From NCBI RefSeq assembly GCF_009834185.1, contig NZ_CP047173.1, positions 1,798,001-1,862,000 on the forward strand: DNA of 64,000 bases. The letters are read 5' to 3'. Every line of letters starts with the position of its first letter. Positions within the stretch are counted from its first letter, which is position 1. Shown here in pieces: positions 55,557 through 64,000 of this stretch. This DNA comes from Rathayibacter sp. VKM Ac-2760 (GTDB lineage: Bacteria > Actinomycetota > Actinomycetes > Actinomycetales > Microbacteriaceae). Below the pieces are notes generated by a model. That model worked only from the letters and a program-made list of their open reading frames with translations. It did not search any database and was not told where the DNA came from. The position numbers and the translations under genes are program-made.

Positions 55557-56975
55557 ATGTCAGACATCCTGATCGACCGCCCCGAGCTCGCGAGCCTGGG
55601 CGTCTACGAGTTCGGCTGGTCCGACTCGGACTCCGCCGGCGCCTCCGCGCGCCGCGGCATCTCGCCCGAGGTCGTCTCCGACATCTCCGCGCTCAAGAAC
55701 GAGCCGGCCTGGATGCGCGAGCGGCGCATGAAGGCGCTGGCCCTGTTCGAGCGCAAGCCGATGCCCACCTGGGGCGCCGACCTGTCGGACATCGACTTCG
55801 ACAACATCAAGTACTTCGTCCGCTCCACCGAGAAGCAGGCGCAGACCTGGGAGGACCTCCCGGACGACATCAAGAACACCTACGAGAAGCTCGGCATCCC
55901 CGAGGCGGAGCGCCAGCGTCTCGTCGGCGGCGTGGCCGCGCAGTACGAGTCCGAGGTCGTCTACCACCAGATCCGCGAGGACCTGGAGGAGCAGGGCGTC
56001 ATCTTCATGGACACGGACACCGCGCTCCGCGAGCACCCCGAGATCTTCCAGGAGTACTTCGGCACCGTCATCCCCGCCGGCGACAACAAGTTCGCCGCGC
56101 TGAACACGGCGGTCTGGTCCGGCGGCTCGTTCGTCTACGTCCCCAAGGGCGTCAAGGTCGACATCCCGCTGCAGGCCTACTTCCGCATCAACACGGAGAA
56201 CATGGGCCAGTTCGAGCGGACGCTGATCATCGCGGACGAGGGCAGCTACGTCCACTACATCGAGGGCTGCACGGCGCCGATCTACAAGTCGGACTCGCTG
56301 CACTCGGCGGTCGTCGAGATCATCGTCAAGAAGAACGCCCGCGTGCGCTACACGACGATCCAGAACTGGTCGAACAACGTCTACAACCTCGTCACCAAGC
56401 GCGCCATCGCGCACGAGGGCGCGACGATGGAGTGGATCGACGGCAACATCGGCTCCAAGGTCACGATGAAGTACCCGTCGATCTTCCTGGTCGGCGAGCA
56501 CGCCAAGGGCGAGACCCTCTCCGTCGCGTTCGCGGGCCCCGGTCAGCACCAGGACGCCGGCGCGAAGATGGTCCACATGGCGCCGTACACGCAGTCGTCG
56601 ATCGTCTCCAAGTCGATCGCCCGCGGCGGCGGGCGGGCCGGCTACCGCGGCGAGGTCCGGGTGGACGCGAACGCGCACCACTCCGCGAACACGGTGCGCT
56701 GCGACGCGCTCCTGGTCGACACGATCTCGCGCTCGGACACCTACCCGGCGATCGACATCCGGGTGGACGACGTCCAGCTCGGCCACGAGGCCACGGTCTC
56801 CAAGGTCAGCGAGGAGCAGCTGTTCTACCTGATGTCGCGCGGCATGCCCGAGGACGAGGCCATGGCCATGATCGTCCGCGGCTTCATCGAGCCGATCGCA
56901 CGGGAGCTGCCCATGGAATACGCCCTCGAGCTCAACAAGCTCATCGAGATGGGGATGGAGGGCAGCGTCGGCTGA
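55557..56975 (+). CDS. sufB: Fe-S cluster assembly protein SufB
   Basis: This 472-residue scaffold protein is part of the SufBCD complex. It has the beta-helical SUF core, with GSFVYVPKGVKVDIPLQAYFRIN, EGCTAPIYKSDSLHSAVVEIIVKK (carrying a conserved Cys) and NTVRCDALLVDTISRSDTYPAIDI. The C-terminal helices contain RGMPEDEAMAMIVRGFIEPIARELP. Length is normal for SufB. AGGAAACGAGG precedes the ATG at 55557. sufD follows after 70 bp; the SufB/SufD/SufC order is conserved. Confidence 0.97.
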   Translation: MSDILIDRPELASLGVYEFGWSDSDSAGASARRGISPEVVSDISALKNEPAWMRERRMKALALFERKPMPTWGADLSDIDFDNIKYFVRSTEKQAQTWEDLPDDIKNTYEKLGIPEAERQRLVGGVAAQYESEVVYHQIREDLEEQGVIFMDTDTALREHPEIFQEYFGTVIPAGDNKFAALNTAVWSGGSFVYVPKGVKVDIPLQAYFRINTENMGQFERTLIIADEGSYVHYIEGCTAPIYKSDSLHSAVVEIIVKKNARVRYTTIQNWSNNVYNLVTKRAIAHEGATMEWIDGNIGSKVTMKYPSIFLVGEHAKGETLSVAFAGPGQHQDAGAKMVHMAPYTQSSIVSKSIARGGGRAGYRGEVRVDANAHHSANTVRCDALLVDTISRSDTYPAIDIRVDDVQLGHEATVSKVSEEQLFYLMSRGMPEDEAMAMIVRGFIEPIARELPMEYALELNKLIEMGMEGSVG

Positions 56976-57045
56976 CGCCCGCCCCACTCTTCCCGAGGCC
57001 GCCCGCGACGGGCGGCCAGCACTCTTCGAAAGGAACCACCGCCTG

Positions 57046-58284
57046 ATGACGGTCCCCACGAGCGCACCGACGTCCCCTGCGATCGACGGCTCGGACGCCG
57101 CCGCTCGCCTGGGCATCGCCGCGCACTCCGACGGGGCGTTCACGCCCGTGCAGACCCGCTCCGAGCGCTTCGCGTCCACCGACGTCGACGCGTTCGAGAC
57201 GGTCACGGGGCGCGAGATCGCCTGGAAGCTCACCCCGGTCGCCCGTCTCGGCGACCTCATCGACGGACCCCTCGACGGCTCGCCGACTCCGCTGGAGTCG
57301 GCGGCCGTCGAGGGCGTCGAGATCTCGTGGGTCGGCCGCGACGACGAGCGGATCGGCACGGCCGGCCTCCCCGAGGACCGCGCCGCCGCGAACGCCTGGT
57401 CGCAGTTCGAGCAGGCCCTGGCCGTCCGGGTGACCGGCGAGGACGAGAAGGTCGCCACGCTCGTGCGCACCGGCCTCGGCTCCGCGCCCCGCGCCGCGCA
57501 CACGATCATCGAGGCGGCGCCCTACGCGCGCGGCGTCGTCGTGCTGCAGAACGAGGGAGAGGCGACGCTCGCGGAGAACGTCGAGATCCTCGTCGGCGAG
57601 GGCGCTCAGCTCACGATCGTCACGCTGCAGGAGTGGGCGGACGACGCCCGCCACCTGGCGAACCACTTCGTCCGCGTCGGCCGCGACGCGAAGGTCAAGC
57701 ACATCGTCGTCACGCTCGGCGGCTCGATCGTGCGGGTGAACCCCTCGGCGCACCTCGTCGAGCGCGGCGCCGACGGCGAGCTGCTCGGCCTCTACTTCGC
57801 CGACGGCGGTCAGCACCTCGAGCAGCAGGTCTACGTCGACCACGTCGCCCCCGACACCCGCAGCCGCGTCACCTACAAAGGCGCGCTGCAGGGCCAGGGC
57901 GCGCGGACGGTCTGGATCGGCGACGTGCTGATCCGCCAGACGGCCTCCGGCACGGACAGCTACGAGCAGAACCGCAACCTCGTCCTCTCGGACGGCACGC
58001 GGGCGGACTCGATCCCGAACCTCGAGATCGAGACCGGCGACATCGCCGGAGCGGGCCACGCCTCGGCGACCGGCCGCTTCGACGACGAGCAGCTCTTCTA
58101 TCTGCAGTCGCGCGGCATCCGCGAGGACGAGGCGCGACGCCTGGTCGTCCGCGGCTTCCTCAGCGAGATCGTGCAGCAGATCGGCGTCACCGAGCTCGAG
58201 GACCGTCTCCAGCTCGCGATCGAGGCCGAGCTGGCCGGCAGCGCCGGGCAGACCGGCTCGCACGGCTCGGAGGTGTCCGCGTGA
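57046..58284 (+). CDS. sufD: Fe-S cluster assembly protein SufD
   Basis: This 412-residue protein is the SufB paralogue that partners SufB and SufC. The beta-helix core is visible in HIVVTLGGSIVRVNPSAHLVERGADGELLGLYFADGGQHLEQQVYVDHVAPDT. The C-terminal stretch FDDEQLFYLQSRGIREDEARRLVVRGFLSEIVQQI parallels SufB. It starts at ATG 57046 with GAAAGGA upstream. Its stop overlaps the start of the Rieske gene (GTGA). Confidence 0.95.
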   Translation: MTVPTSAPTSPAIDGSDAAARLGIAAHSDGAFTPVQTRSERFASTDVDAFETVTGREIAWKLTPVARLGDLIDGPLDGSPTPLESAAVEGVEISWVGRDDERIGTAGLPEDRAAANAWSQFEQALAVRVTGEDEKVATLVRTGLGSAPRAAHTIIEAAPYARGVVVLQNEGEATLAENVEILVGEGAQLTIVTLQEWADDARHLANHFVRVGRDAKVKHIVVTLGGSIVRVNPSAHLVERGADGELLGLYFADGGQHLEQQVYVDHVAPDTRSRVTYKGALQGQGARTVWIGDVLIRQTASGTDSYEQNRNLVLSDGTRADSIPNLEIETGDIAGAGHASATGRFDDEQLFYLQSRGIREDEARRLVVRGFLSEIVQQIGVTELEDRLQLAIEAELAGSAGQTGSHGSEVSA

Positions 58285-58610
58285 GCGACGCCGCACGGAT
58301 CTGCGCCGCCGACGAGCTGATCCCCAACCAGGCCGTCCGCTACGTCGTCGACGGCATCGCCATCGCGATCGTGCAGGACACCGCCGGCGAGATCCACGCC
58401 ATCGGCGACACCTGCACGCACGGCGAGGTCTCGCTCGCCGAGGGCTTCGTCGAGGACGACACCCTCGAGTGCTGGGCCCACGGCTCGGCGTTCTCGCTGC
58501 GCACCGGCGCCCCCCTCAACCTGCCGGCCTTCGAGCCGGTCCCCGTCTTCGTCGTCGAGGTCATCGACGGCGACGTCTACATCGACCCGACCGTCACGAA
58601 GGAAGTCTGA
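58281..58610 (+). CDS. Rieske-type [2Fe-2S] ferredoxin in the suf operon
   Basis: This 109-residue non-heme Rieske protein has ligand boxes CTHG (in GDTCTHGEVSL) and CWAHG (in LECWAHGSAFSL), the C-x-H and C-x2-H pairs that bind a 2Fe-2S cluster. It resembles ferredoxin components of dioxygenases and NirD-like proteins. The GTG start lies within the sufD stop, and its own stop touches the sufC ATG, so it is embedded in the assembly operon. It may supply electrons or be a client; which is not shown by sequence. Confidence 0.92.
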   Translation: MSDAARICAADELIPNQAVRYVVDGIAIAIVQDTAGEIHAIGDTCTHGEVSLAEGFVEDDTLECWAHGSAFSLRTGAPLNLPAFEPVPVFVVEVIDGDVYIDPTVTKEV

Positions 58611-59372
<762 letters not shown>

Positions 59373-59374
59373 TC

Positions 59375-59707
59375 ATGGCGGTCACCACGCTCGACCCGAA
59401 GCTCTTCGACCAGGTCGAGGAGGCGCTCAAGGACGTCATGGACCCCGAGCTCGGCGTCAATGTCGTCGACCTCGGCCTCATCTACGACCTGGGCTGGGAC
59501 GACGAGAACGACGCCCTGGTCATCCACATGACGCTGACGTCGGCGGGCTGCCCGCTGACCGACGTGCTCGAGGAGCAGACCGCGGAGTCGCTCGACGGCG
59601 TCGTGGAGGCGTTCCGGATCAACTGGGTCTGGATGCCGCCGTGGGGTCCGGACCGGATCACCGAGGACGGTCGCGACATGATGCGCGCGCTCGGCTTCTC
59701 GATCTAG
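59375..59707 (+). CDS. SufT-like metal-sulfur cluster biosynthesis protein (DUF59/MIP18)
   Basis: This 110-residue DUF59/MIP18-family protein is the same type as SufT, an Fe-S maturation factor. KDVMDPELGVNVVDLGLIYDL is the N-terminal signature. The conserved cysteine stands in TSAGCPLTDVLEEQ, and WVWMPPWGPDRITEDGRDMMRALGF is the C-terminal part. It is the last gene of the suf operon, 2 bp after sufC, and ends at a strong hairpin. Neither the cysteine desulfurase SufS nor SufU is present in the window. Confidence 0.92.
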   Translation: MAVTTLDPKLFDQVEEALKDVMDPELGVNVVDLGLIYDLGWDDENDALVIHMTLTSAGCPLTDVLEEQTAESLDGVVEAFRINWVWMPPWGPDRITEDGRDMMRALGFSI

Positions 59708-59733
59708 CGGCTCGCACCGCAGTACGCACGAGA

Positions 59734-59764
59734 AAGGGCCCGGAGGATCATCCTCCGGGCCCTT
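59734..59764. terminator. Bidirectional terminator between the suf operon and bioY
   Basis: A 14-bp stem (AAGGGCCCGGAGGA/TCCTCCGGGCCCTT) with a TCA loop lies 26 bp after the SufT-like stop and before the convergent bioY stop. An outer GCACGA/TCGTGC pairing extends it. Confidence 0.8.
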
Positions 59765-59784
59765 CGTCGTGCGTGCGGGGCGGG

Positions 59785-60390
59785 TCAGCCCTTGCGGCGG
59801 CCGAGCAGCGCCCAGGTGGTGGGCAGCAGCGCGGCGGCGAGAAGGATCTTGAGGGTGTCGCCCACCAGGAACGGCACGAGGCCGGCGGTGAGGACGGAAC
59901 CGAGGTCGGCCGGGTAGCCCATCGAGCCGAGCGCGGTGGCGAGCCAGGGGAGGCCGACCAGGTAGATCGTGGCGGTGCCGGCGAGGAAGGTCACGACGGT
60001 GCCGACGACGCGGCGGTCCCACTGGCGCTGGGCGAGCCAGCCGGTGACGATCGAGGCGAGTACGAAGCCGACGATGTAGCCGCCGGTCGGGCCGGCGAGG
60101 ACCGCCCAGCCGCTCGAGCCCTCGGTGAAGATCGGAGCGCCGAGGGCGCCGACGAGCGCGTAGACGCCCATCGAGAGCGCACCGCGCAGGGCGCCGAGGG
60201 TGGTGCCGACGAGGAGGACCGCGAAGGTCTGGCCCGTGATCGGGACCGGCCACATCGGGATGTACAGCTGCGCCATGCCGGCGGTGAAGGCCGCGGCGGC
60301 GAGGACGAGCACGACGTCCGTGACGAGCGAGCGGGTGAGCAGCCGGTCCGCCAGGACCGGTCGCGACGGGGCGAGAGAGTAGCTGGACAT
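59785..60390 (-). CDS. bioY: Biotin transporter BioY
   Basis: This 201-residue substrate-binding membrane component (S unit) takes up biotin. It has about six hydrophobic segments, with the typical MAQLYIPMWPVPITGQTFAVLLVGTTLGALRG followed by GWAVLAGPTGGYIVGF and GTATIYLVGLPWLA. ECF-type A and T subunit genes are not adjacent, so a shared ECF module or solo function is expected. TTTGGAG precedes the ATG. The -10 overlaps that of the divergent ABC-F gene. Confidence 0.95.
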   Translation of the reverse strand: MSSYSLAPSRPVLADRLLTRSLVTDVVLVLAAAAFTAGMAQLYIPMWPVPITGQTFAVLLVGTTLGALRGALSMGVYALVGALGAPIFTEGSSGWAVLAGPTGGYIVGFVLASIVTGWLAQRQWDRRVVGTVVTFLAGTATIYLVGLPWLATALGSMGYPADLGSVLTAGLVPFLVGDTLKILLAAALLPTTWALLGRRKG

Positions 60391-60479
60391 GTCTGTTCTC
60401 CAAAGACCGTGTCGCCCGAGAGCGAGGAGCGAGCGCGTCCGCGGTGAGCGGACGTGGATCCGCCCCGCGGCTCAGGAAA

Positions 60480-60486
60480 TATACTA
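60480..60486. promoter_or_regulatory. Overlapping divergent -10 elements, bioY / ABC-F gene
   Basis: TATACTA reads as TATACT (60480-60485) on the plus strand and TAGTAT (60481-60486) on the minus strand. Plus transcription would begin near 60492 towards the ABC-F gene, minus near 60474 towards bioY. The same bases could serve both directions. Confidence 0.45.
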
Positions 60487-60563
60487 GGGGGCTGCCGCTC
60501 CGCGGCCTCTTGCCCCACACCTCCCGAACCGAACGCCATTCCTTGGCGGGAACGGACAGCACA

Positions 60564-62162
60564 GTGCTCAGCGTGCACGACCTCGAACTCCGAGTCGGCG
60601 CCCGACTCCTGATGGAGAACGTGTCCTTCAGAGTCGGCGACGGCGACAAGGTCGGCCTCGTCGGCCGCAACGGCGCGGGGAAGACGACGCTGACGAAGGT
60701 GCTCGCCGGCGACCTGATCGCCGCGAAGGGCTCCGTCGACCGCGGTGGCGAGATCGGCTACCTCCCGCAGGACCCGCGCTCCGGCGACCCGGAGGAGCTG
60801 GCCCGCACCCGCATCCTCGACGCCCGCGGTCTCGGCCAGCTGGTGCTGGGCATGCAGGAGGCCACGGTCGCGATGTCGAGCAGCGACACGGCGGTGAGCG
60901 AGGCCGGGATGAAGAAGTACGGCAATCTGACCGACCGCTTCCTCTCGCTCGGCGGTTACGCTGCCGAGGCCGAGGCCGCCTCGATCGCGAGCAACCTCAA
61001 CCTGCCGGACCGGATCCTCGACCAGCCGCTGAAGACGCTCTCGGGTGGTCAGCGCCGCCGCATCGAGCTCGCGCGCATCCTGTTCTCCGACGCGCAGACC
61101 CTCATCCTCGACGAGCCGACCAACCACCTCGACGCCGACTCGGTCGTCTGGCTCCGTGAGTTCCTGAAGAACTACCGCGGCGGCTTCATCGTGATCAGCC
61201 ACGACATCGAGCTGGTCGGCGAGACCGTCAACCGCGTCTTCTACCTCGACGCCAACCGCCAGGTCATCGACGTCTACAACATGAACTGGAAGAACTACCT
61301 CCGCCAGCGCGCGGCCGACGAGGAGCGCCGCAAGAAGGAGCGCGTCAACGTCGAGAAGAAGGCGGGGGCGCTGCAGCTGCAGGCCGCGCGCTTCGGCGCG
61401 AAGGCGTCCAAGGCCGCGGCCGCGCACCAGATGGTCGCCCGCGCCGAGCGGATGCTCAGCGGCCTCGAGGAGGTGCGCGCCGTGGACCGCGTCGCGAAGC
61501 TCCGCTTCCCGACCCCGTCCGCCTGCGGGCGCACGCCGCTGCAGGCGCAGAACCTCTCGAAGAGCTACGGCTCGCTCGAGATCTTCACCTCCGTCGATCT
61601 CGCGATCGACCGCGGCTCGAAGGTCGTCATCCTCGGGCTGAACGGCGCCGGCAAGACGACGCTGCTGCGCATCCTCGGCGGCGTCGACGCTCCGGACACC
61701 GGAGTGATCGAGGCCGGTCACGGTCTGCGCATCGGCTACTACGCCCAGGAGCACGAGACGATCGACGTCAAGCGCTCGGTGCTGGAGAACATGGTCTCCT
61801 CGAGCCCGAACCTCACCGAGACCGAGGCCCGCCGCGTGCTCGGCTCGTTCCTCTTCACCGGTGACGACTCGCACAAGCCGGCCGGCGTGCTCTCCGGCGG
61901 CGAGAAGACCCGCCTCGCCCTGGCGATGATCGTCGTCTCGGGCGCGAACGTGCTGCTGCTCGACGAGCCCACCAACAACCTCGACCCGGCCAGCCGCGAG
62001 GAGATCCTCGACGCGCTCGCGCACTACGAGGGCGCGGTCGTCCTGGTGAGCCACGACGAGGGCGCCGTCGAGGCGCTGAACCCCGAGCGCGTGCTGATCA
62101 TGCCCGAGGGCACCGAGGACCACTGGACCGCGGACTACCTCGACCTGATCATGCTGGCCTGA
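60564..62162 (+). CDS. ABC-F family ATP-binding protein
   Basis: This 532-residue protein has two ABC domains and no membrane segments, characteristic of ABC-F proteins that act on the ribosome. Domain 1 has GRNGAGKTT (about residues 38-46), SGGQRRRIELARIL and LILDEPTNHLD. A charged linker (RQRAADEERRKKERVNVEKK) joins domain 2, with GLNGAGKTT, SGGEKTRLALAMIV and LLLDEPTNNLD. It could be a translation factor of the EttA type or an antibiotic-protection member; the sequence alone does not decide. GTG at 60564 is preferred as the usual family start. Confidence 0.93.
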   Translation: MLSVHDLELRVGARLLMENVSFRVGDGDKVGLVGRNGAGKTTLTKVLAGDLIAAKGSVDRGGEIGYLPQDPRSGDPEELARTRILDARGLGQLVLGMQEATVAMSSSDTAVSEAGMKKYGNLTDRFLSLGGYAAEAEAASIASNLNLPDRILDQPLKTLSGGQRRRIELARILFSDAQTLILDEPTNHLDADSVVWLREFLKNYRGGFIVISHDIELVGETVNRVFYLDANRQVIDVYNMNWKNYLRQRAADEERRKKERVNVEKKAGALQLQAARFGAKASKAAAAHQMVARAERMLSGLEEVRAVDRVAKLRFPTPSACGRTPLQAQNLSKSYGSLEIFTSVDLAIDRGSKVVILGLNGAGKTTLLRILGGVDAPDTGVIEAGHGLRIGYYAQEHETIDVKRSVLENMVSSSPNLTETEARRVLGSFLFTGDDSHKPAGVLSGGEKTRLALAMIVVSGANVLLLDEPTNNLDPASREEILDALAHYEGAVVLVSHDEGAVEALNPERVLIMPEGTEDHWTADYLDLIMLA

Positions 62163-62207
62163 CCCGCGGGAGTCGGGGTCTCGAATCCCCTTGTGCGGAC
62201 GACGGCG

Positions 62208-62245
62208 GGTCTCGATACGCCGCGTGCCGCGGCTACTCGACCAGC
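62208..62245 (-). repeat. Interspersed hairpin element, copy 6
   Basis: This 38-bp copy (GGTCTCGATACGCC ... GGCTACTCGACCAGC on the plus strand) lies between the convergent ABC-F and SURF1 genes. Its core is GCCGCG-TGC-CGCGGC, a stem different from the other copies but fully paired. A decayed half-copy, GGTCTCGAAT, lies just before it at about 62178. Confidence 0.75.
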
Positions 62246-62288
62246 ATGGAGGGCCGCCGGCGCCCTCCTACGAAGGGATCCCGCTCCG

Positions 62289-63149
62289 TCAGCGGGCGTC
62301 GAGCAGCTCGTCCTCGATCTCGGCGTCGCTGCGACCGCGCCGGAGCCGGCGCTGCTCGCGGCGCTCCTCGGCGGCGATGACCTCGGGGTCGTCCGCATTG
62401 CGGATCCGGTACTCGTGCCGGATCGCCCAGCCGAGGCCGCCGAACCCCATGATCGCGAACAGCACCCACTGGATCGCGTAGCTGATGTGCAGGCCCTCGT
62501 CGGCGACCGGCTTGATCGCGGCGAGCGGACGGGCGTCGATCGGCGCGGGGGACTCCTCGACGAGCAGTCCGTAGCCGGCGGTGCGCACGGGCTCGGCGAG
62601 CTGGGCGGCGAGGTCGTCGAGCTGGATGGTCGCGATCTGGCCGGCGGGGGCGCCGCGGCCGTCGATCCGGCCCTCGCTCGGCTTCAGCCGCGCGGTCACC
62701 GTGACCTGGCCCGCAGGCGGGGCCGGCACGACGTCGGGGGAGTCCTGCTCCGAGCCGACCGGGACCCAGCCGCGGTCGACGACGAAGAAGGTGCCGTCCG
62801 CGAGCCGCAGCGGGGTGAGGATCTCGAAGCCGGGGTTGCCGTTGTAGGGGCGGTTGCGCACGAGCGTCTGGCCGTCCGTCTCGTAGACCCCGGTCACCTC
62901 GACCGGCCGGTACTCGAGGGAGTCGTCCCAGGGCGACCCGGCGTCGAGCAGGCCGTCGAGCGCGACGGGGTCGGCGGTCCAGTTGGCCGTGACCAGCCGG
63001 TTCGTGCTCGCCGCCTCGTCGAGGCGGGCGACCTGCCAGCGCGAGAGGAGCACGCAGGCGATCGCGAAGACGATCGTCAGGGCGAGGTAGCCGAACCAGC
63101 GGCGGGAGAAGGCGAAGCGCCAGGACGGACGACCCGCGCTCGTGCTCAC
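62289..63149 (-). CDS. SURF1 family cytochrome oxidase biogenesis protein
   Basis: This 286-residue SURF1-family membrane protein is implicated in assembly of the aa3-type cytochrome c oxidase. It has an N-terminal membrane segment (WFGYLALTIVFAIACVLLSRWQVARL), a periplasmic domain with LVRNRPYNGNPGFEILTPLRLADG and VVDRGWVP, and a second membrane segment near the end (ISYAIQWVLFAIMGFGGLGWAI). The C terminus is charged. The GTG at 63149 overlaps the upstream gene's stop by 4 bp; longer starts would run through that gene. Confidence 0.92.
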   Translation of the reverse strand: MSTSAGRPSWRFAFSRRWFGYLALTIVFAIACVLLSRWQVARLDEAASTNRLVTANWTADPVALDGLLDAGSPWDDSLEYRPVEVTGVYETDGQTLVRNRPYNGNPGFEILTPLRLADGTFFVVDRGWVPVGSEQDSPDVVPAPPAGQVTVTARLKPSEGRIDGRGAPAGQIATIQLDDLAAQLAEPVRTAGYGLLVEESPAPIDARPLAAIKPVADEGLHISYAIQWVLFAIMGFGGLGWAIRHEYRIRNADDPEVIAAEERREQRRLRRGRSDAEIEDELLDAR

Positions 63150-63379
63150 AGCGCGGCTCCGCGGTCCATCGTCAGGAGCGGCTTCACGTCGAGAGGGAAC
63201 TCCCGAGCGGCGAGGAACTCGCGCAGGTAGTCGAGGTGCTCGCCGCACGCCAGCCAGGTCTTCCGCCGGTCCTCCGCGTGGATCCGCGGATTCCGCCACT
63301 CGATGGCCCAGGTCGCCGTGAGCGAGCAGCCGGCGCGCGAGCAGGCGTGCTGGTCCGGCACGCCGCCGAGCGGGATCAC
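63146..63379 (-). CDS. Small conserved hypothetical protein with three cysteines
   Basis: This 77-residue product contains DQHACSRAGCSL and LACGEHLDYLREFL, so C-x4-C ... C-x2-H could form a small zinc site. The rest is charged and helical; no membrane segment. Its GTG start overlaps the upstream DUF3099 gene (GTGA) and its stop overlaps the SURF1 start (GTGA), so it is firmly within the operon. I do not recognise a function. Context suggests a link to oxidase assembly, but that is inference. Confidence 0.75.
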   Translation of the reverse strand: MIPLGGVPDQHACSRAGCSLTATWAIEWRNPRIHAEDRRKTWLACGEHLDYLREFLAAREFPLDVKPLLTMDRGAAL

Positions 63380-63726
63380 CGCCGGTCCTCGGTCGGTTCG
63401 CCGCCCTCGGGCGCCTCGGCGGAGGGGGCGGACTCGTCGTCCGCCGGCGGGACGTACGGGGGCACCGGTCGCGACAGCACGATCGCGCCGGGCCGCTCGA
63501 CGGTCCCGCTCTCGCCGGCGCTGCCGACGTTCGCGAGCACCACGGCGAAGTAGGGGAGCACGATGGCGCCGATCGCGAAGAAGAGGAGCCACCAGCCCTG
63601 GGCGAAGATCAGGCAGATCACGCAGACCATTCTGATGCCCATGGCGATCGAGTACTTGATCGCGCGGGAGCGACGCGCGGCACTGGGCGACGGCGGGAGG
63701 GAGGTGAGCGATTCGCGTGATTTCAC
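63376..63726 (-). CDS. DUF3099 family membrane protein
   Basis: This 116-residue protein of the actinobacterial DUF3099 family has a basic N terminus (SPSAARRSRAIKYSIAMGIRM), two transmembrane segments (about residues 29-46 and 48-68, VCVICLIFAQGWWLLFFAIGAIVLPYFAVVLAN) and a disordered acidic/Pro-rich tail. The function is unknown. The GTG at 63726 is 9 nt downstream of a TAGTCT element. It heads the DUF3099-small protein-SURF1 operon. Confidence 0.88.
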   Translation of the reverse strand: MKSRESLTSLPPSPSAARRSRAIKYSIAMGIRMVCVICLIFAQGWWLLFFAIGAIVLPYFAVVLANVGSAGESGTVERPGAIVLSRPVPPYVPPADDESAPSAEAPEGGEPTEDRR

Positions 63727-63735
63727 AGCCCCACA

Positions 63736-63741
63736 AGACTA
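63736..63741 (-). promoter_or_regulatory. -10 element, DUF3099-SURF1 operon
   Basis: On the minus strand TAGTCT ends 9 nt before the GTG at 63726. The predicted leader is only about 3 nt. Confidence 0.5.
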
Positions 63742-63805
63742 CGTCGTGGCCGCCGGGGTGGCGCCGGACGTTCCCCCACAGCGGATGTGTTGCGCATCGC
63801 GCCTC

Positions 63806-63811
63806 TAGGAT
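63806..63811 (+). promoter_or_regulatory. Possible -10 element for the SDR gene
   Basis: TAGGAT predicts a start near 63818 and a leader of about 40 nt with AGAGAGGGA before the ATG at 63858. No -35 is seen at normal spacing. Confidence 0.4.
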
Positions 63812-63857
63812 GTAGGGGTTGTCCGGCGCGGCTCGCGCGCCGGCAGAGAGGGACACC

Positions 63858-64000
63858 ATGACCACGCCGCGCACCGTCCTCGTCACCGGGGGCAACCGGG
63901 GGATCGGCTACGCGATCGCCGAGGAGTTCGTGGCCGCGGGACATCGGGTGGCTGTCACGGCCCGGTCCGGGTCCGGTCCCGAGGGGTCCTTCACCGTCGT
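63858..64000 (+). CDS. Short-chain dehydrogenase/reductase, FabG-like (3' end outside window)
   Basis: The first 47 residues show the start of a Rossmann-fold SDR. VLVTGGNRGIGYAIAEEFVAAGHRVAVTAR contains the TGxxxGIG cofactor motif, with the following R suggesting NADPH preference. It resembles 3-oxoacyl-ACP reductase FabG/MabA of actinobacteria, and this position beside DUF3099 and SURF1 is typical for that gene. The window ends before the catalytic Ser-Tyr-Lys region, so the substrate is not certain. AGAGAGGG precedes the ATG. Confidence 0.85.
   Translation, partial: MTTPRTVLVTGGNRGIGYAIAEEFVAAGHRVAVTARSGSGPEGSFTV

Overview
The window is high-GC actinobacterial chromosome. Gene content and order point to the family Microbacteriaceae (Rathayibacter, Curtobacterium and Clavibacter are the kind of genus expected): OpcA beside Zwf, RbpA, CarD, WhiA, a PdtaR-type ANTAR regulator, a SURF1/DUF3099 pair and a SufBDC cluster carrying a Rieske protein. 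The genus is an inference; there is no rRNA here to settle it. Nearly all of the window is core chromosome. I see no insertion sequence, prophage, CRISPR array or replication origin.

Layout. (1) 1-5.5 kb: glutamate synthase gltB (5' end outside the window) and gltD, then pyruvate kinase. (2) 5.5-22.5 kb is the more accessory part: a short-repeat region, a Ppx/GppA phosphatase, an aldose epimerase-like protein, a SNF2 helicase, a DUF2236 protein, a 102-bp tandem repeat array, a TetR gene overlapping a CarD-family gene, an unknown protein, a DarT-like (DUF4433) protein, DUF427, a MetY-like sulfhydrylase coupled to a flavin monooxygenase, a GNAT acetyltransferase, tRNA-Leu(CAA), the ANTAR response regulator, a PdxH-like oxidase, and a secreted Cys-rich protein paired with a small membrane protein. 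(3) 22.5-39.2 kb: DNA replication, repair and cell biology (polA, a DUF885 metallopeptidase-like gene, rpsA, coaE, uvrB, uvrA, uvrC, rapZ, whiA). (4) 39.4-52.7 kb: superoxide dismutase, then lower glycolysis (gap-pgk-tpiA), secG and rbpA, facing a convergent pentose-phosphate block read leftward (tkt-tal-pgi, then zwf-opcA-pgl). (5) 53-64 kb: heme A synthesis (ctaB-ctaA), Fe-S assembly (sufB-sufD-Rieske-sufC-sufT), bioY, an ABC-F protein, a SURF1/DUF3099 operon and the start of an SDR gene.

How the genes fit together. Gap, Pgk, TpiA, Pyk, Pgi, Zwf-OpcA, Pgl, Tal and Tkt cover much of central carbon flow. CtaA, CtaB and SURF1 serve the aa3-type terminal oxidase. UvrABC form the excision-repair machine. 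CarD-type and RbpA proteins are both RNA-polymerase-binding factors that stabilise the open complex in actinobacteria.

Two patterns recur. Many genes have a TANNNT-like -10 hexamer ending 6-7 nt before the start codon, which predicts leaderless mRNAs. A 36-38 bp hairpin element appears six times in intergenic gaps, with stem changes that preserve pairing.
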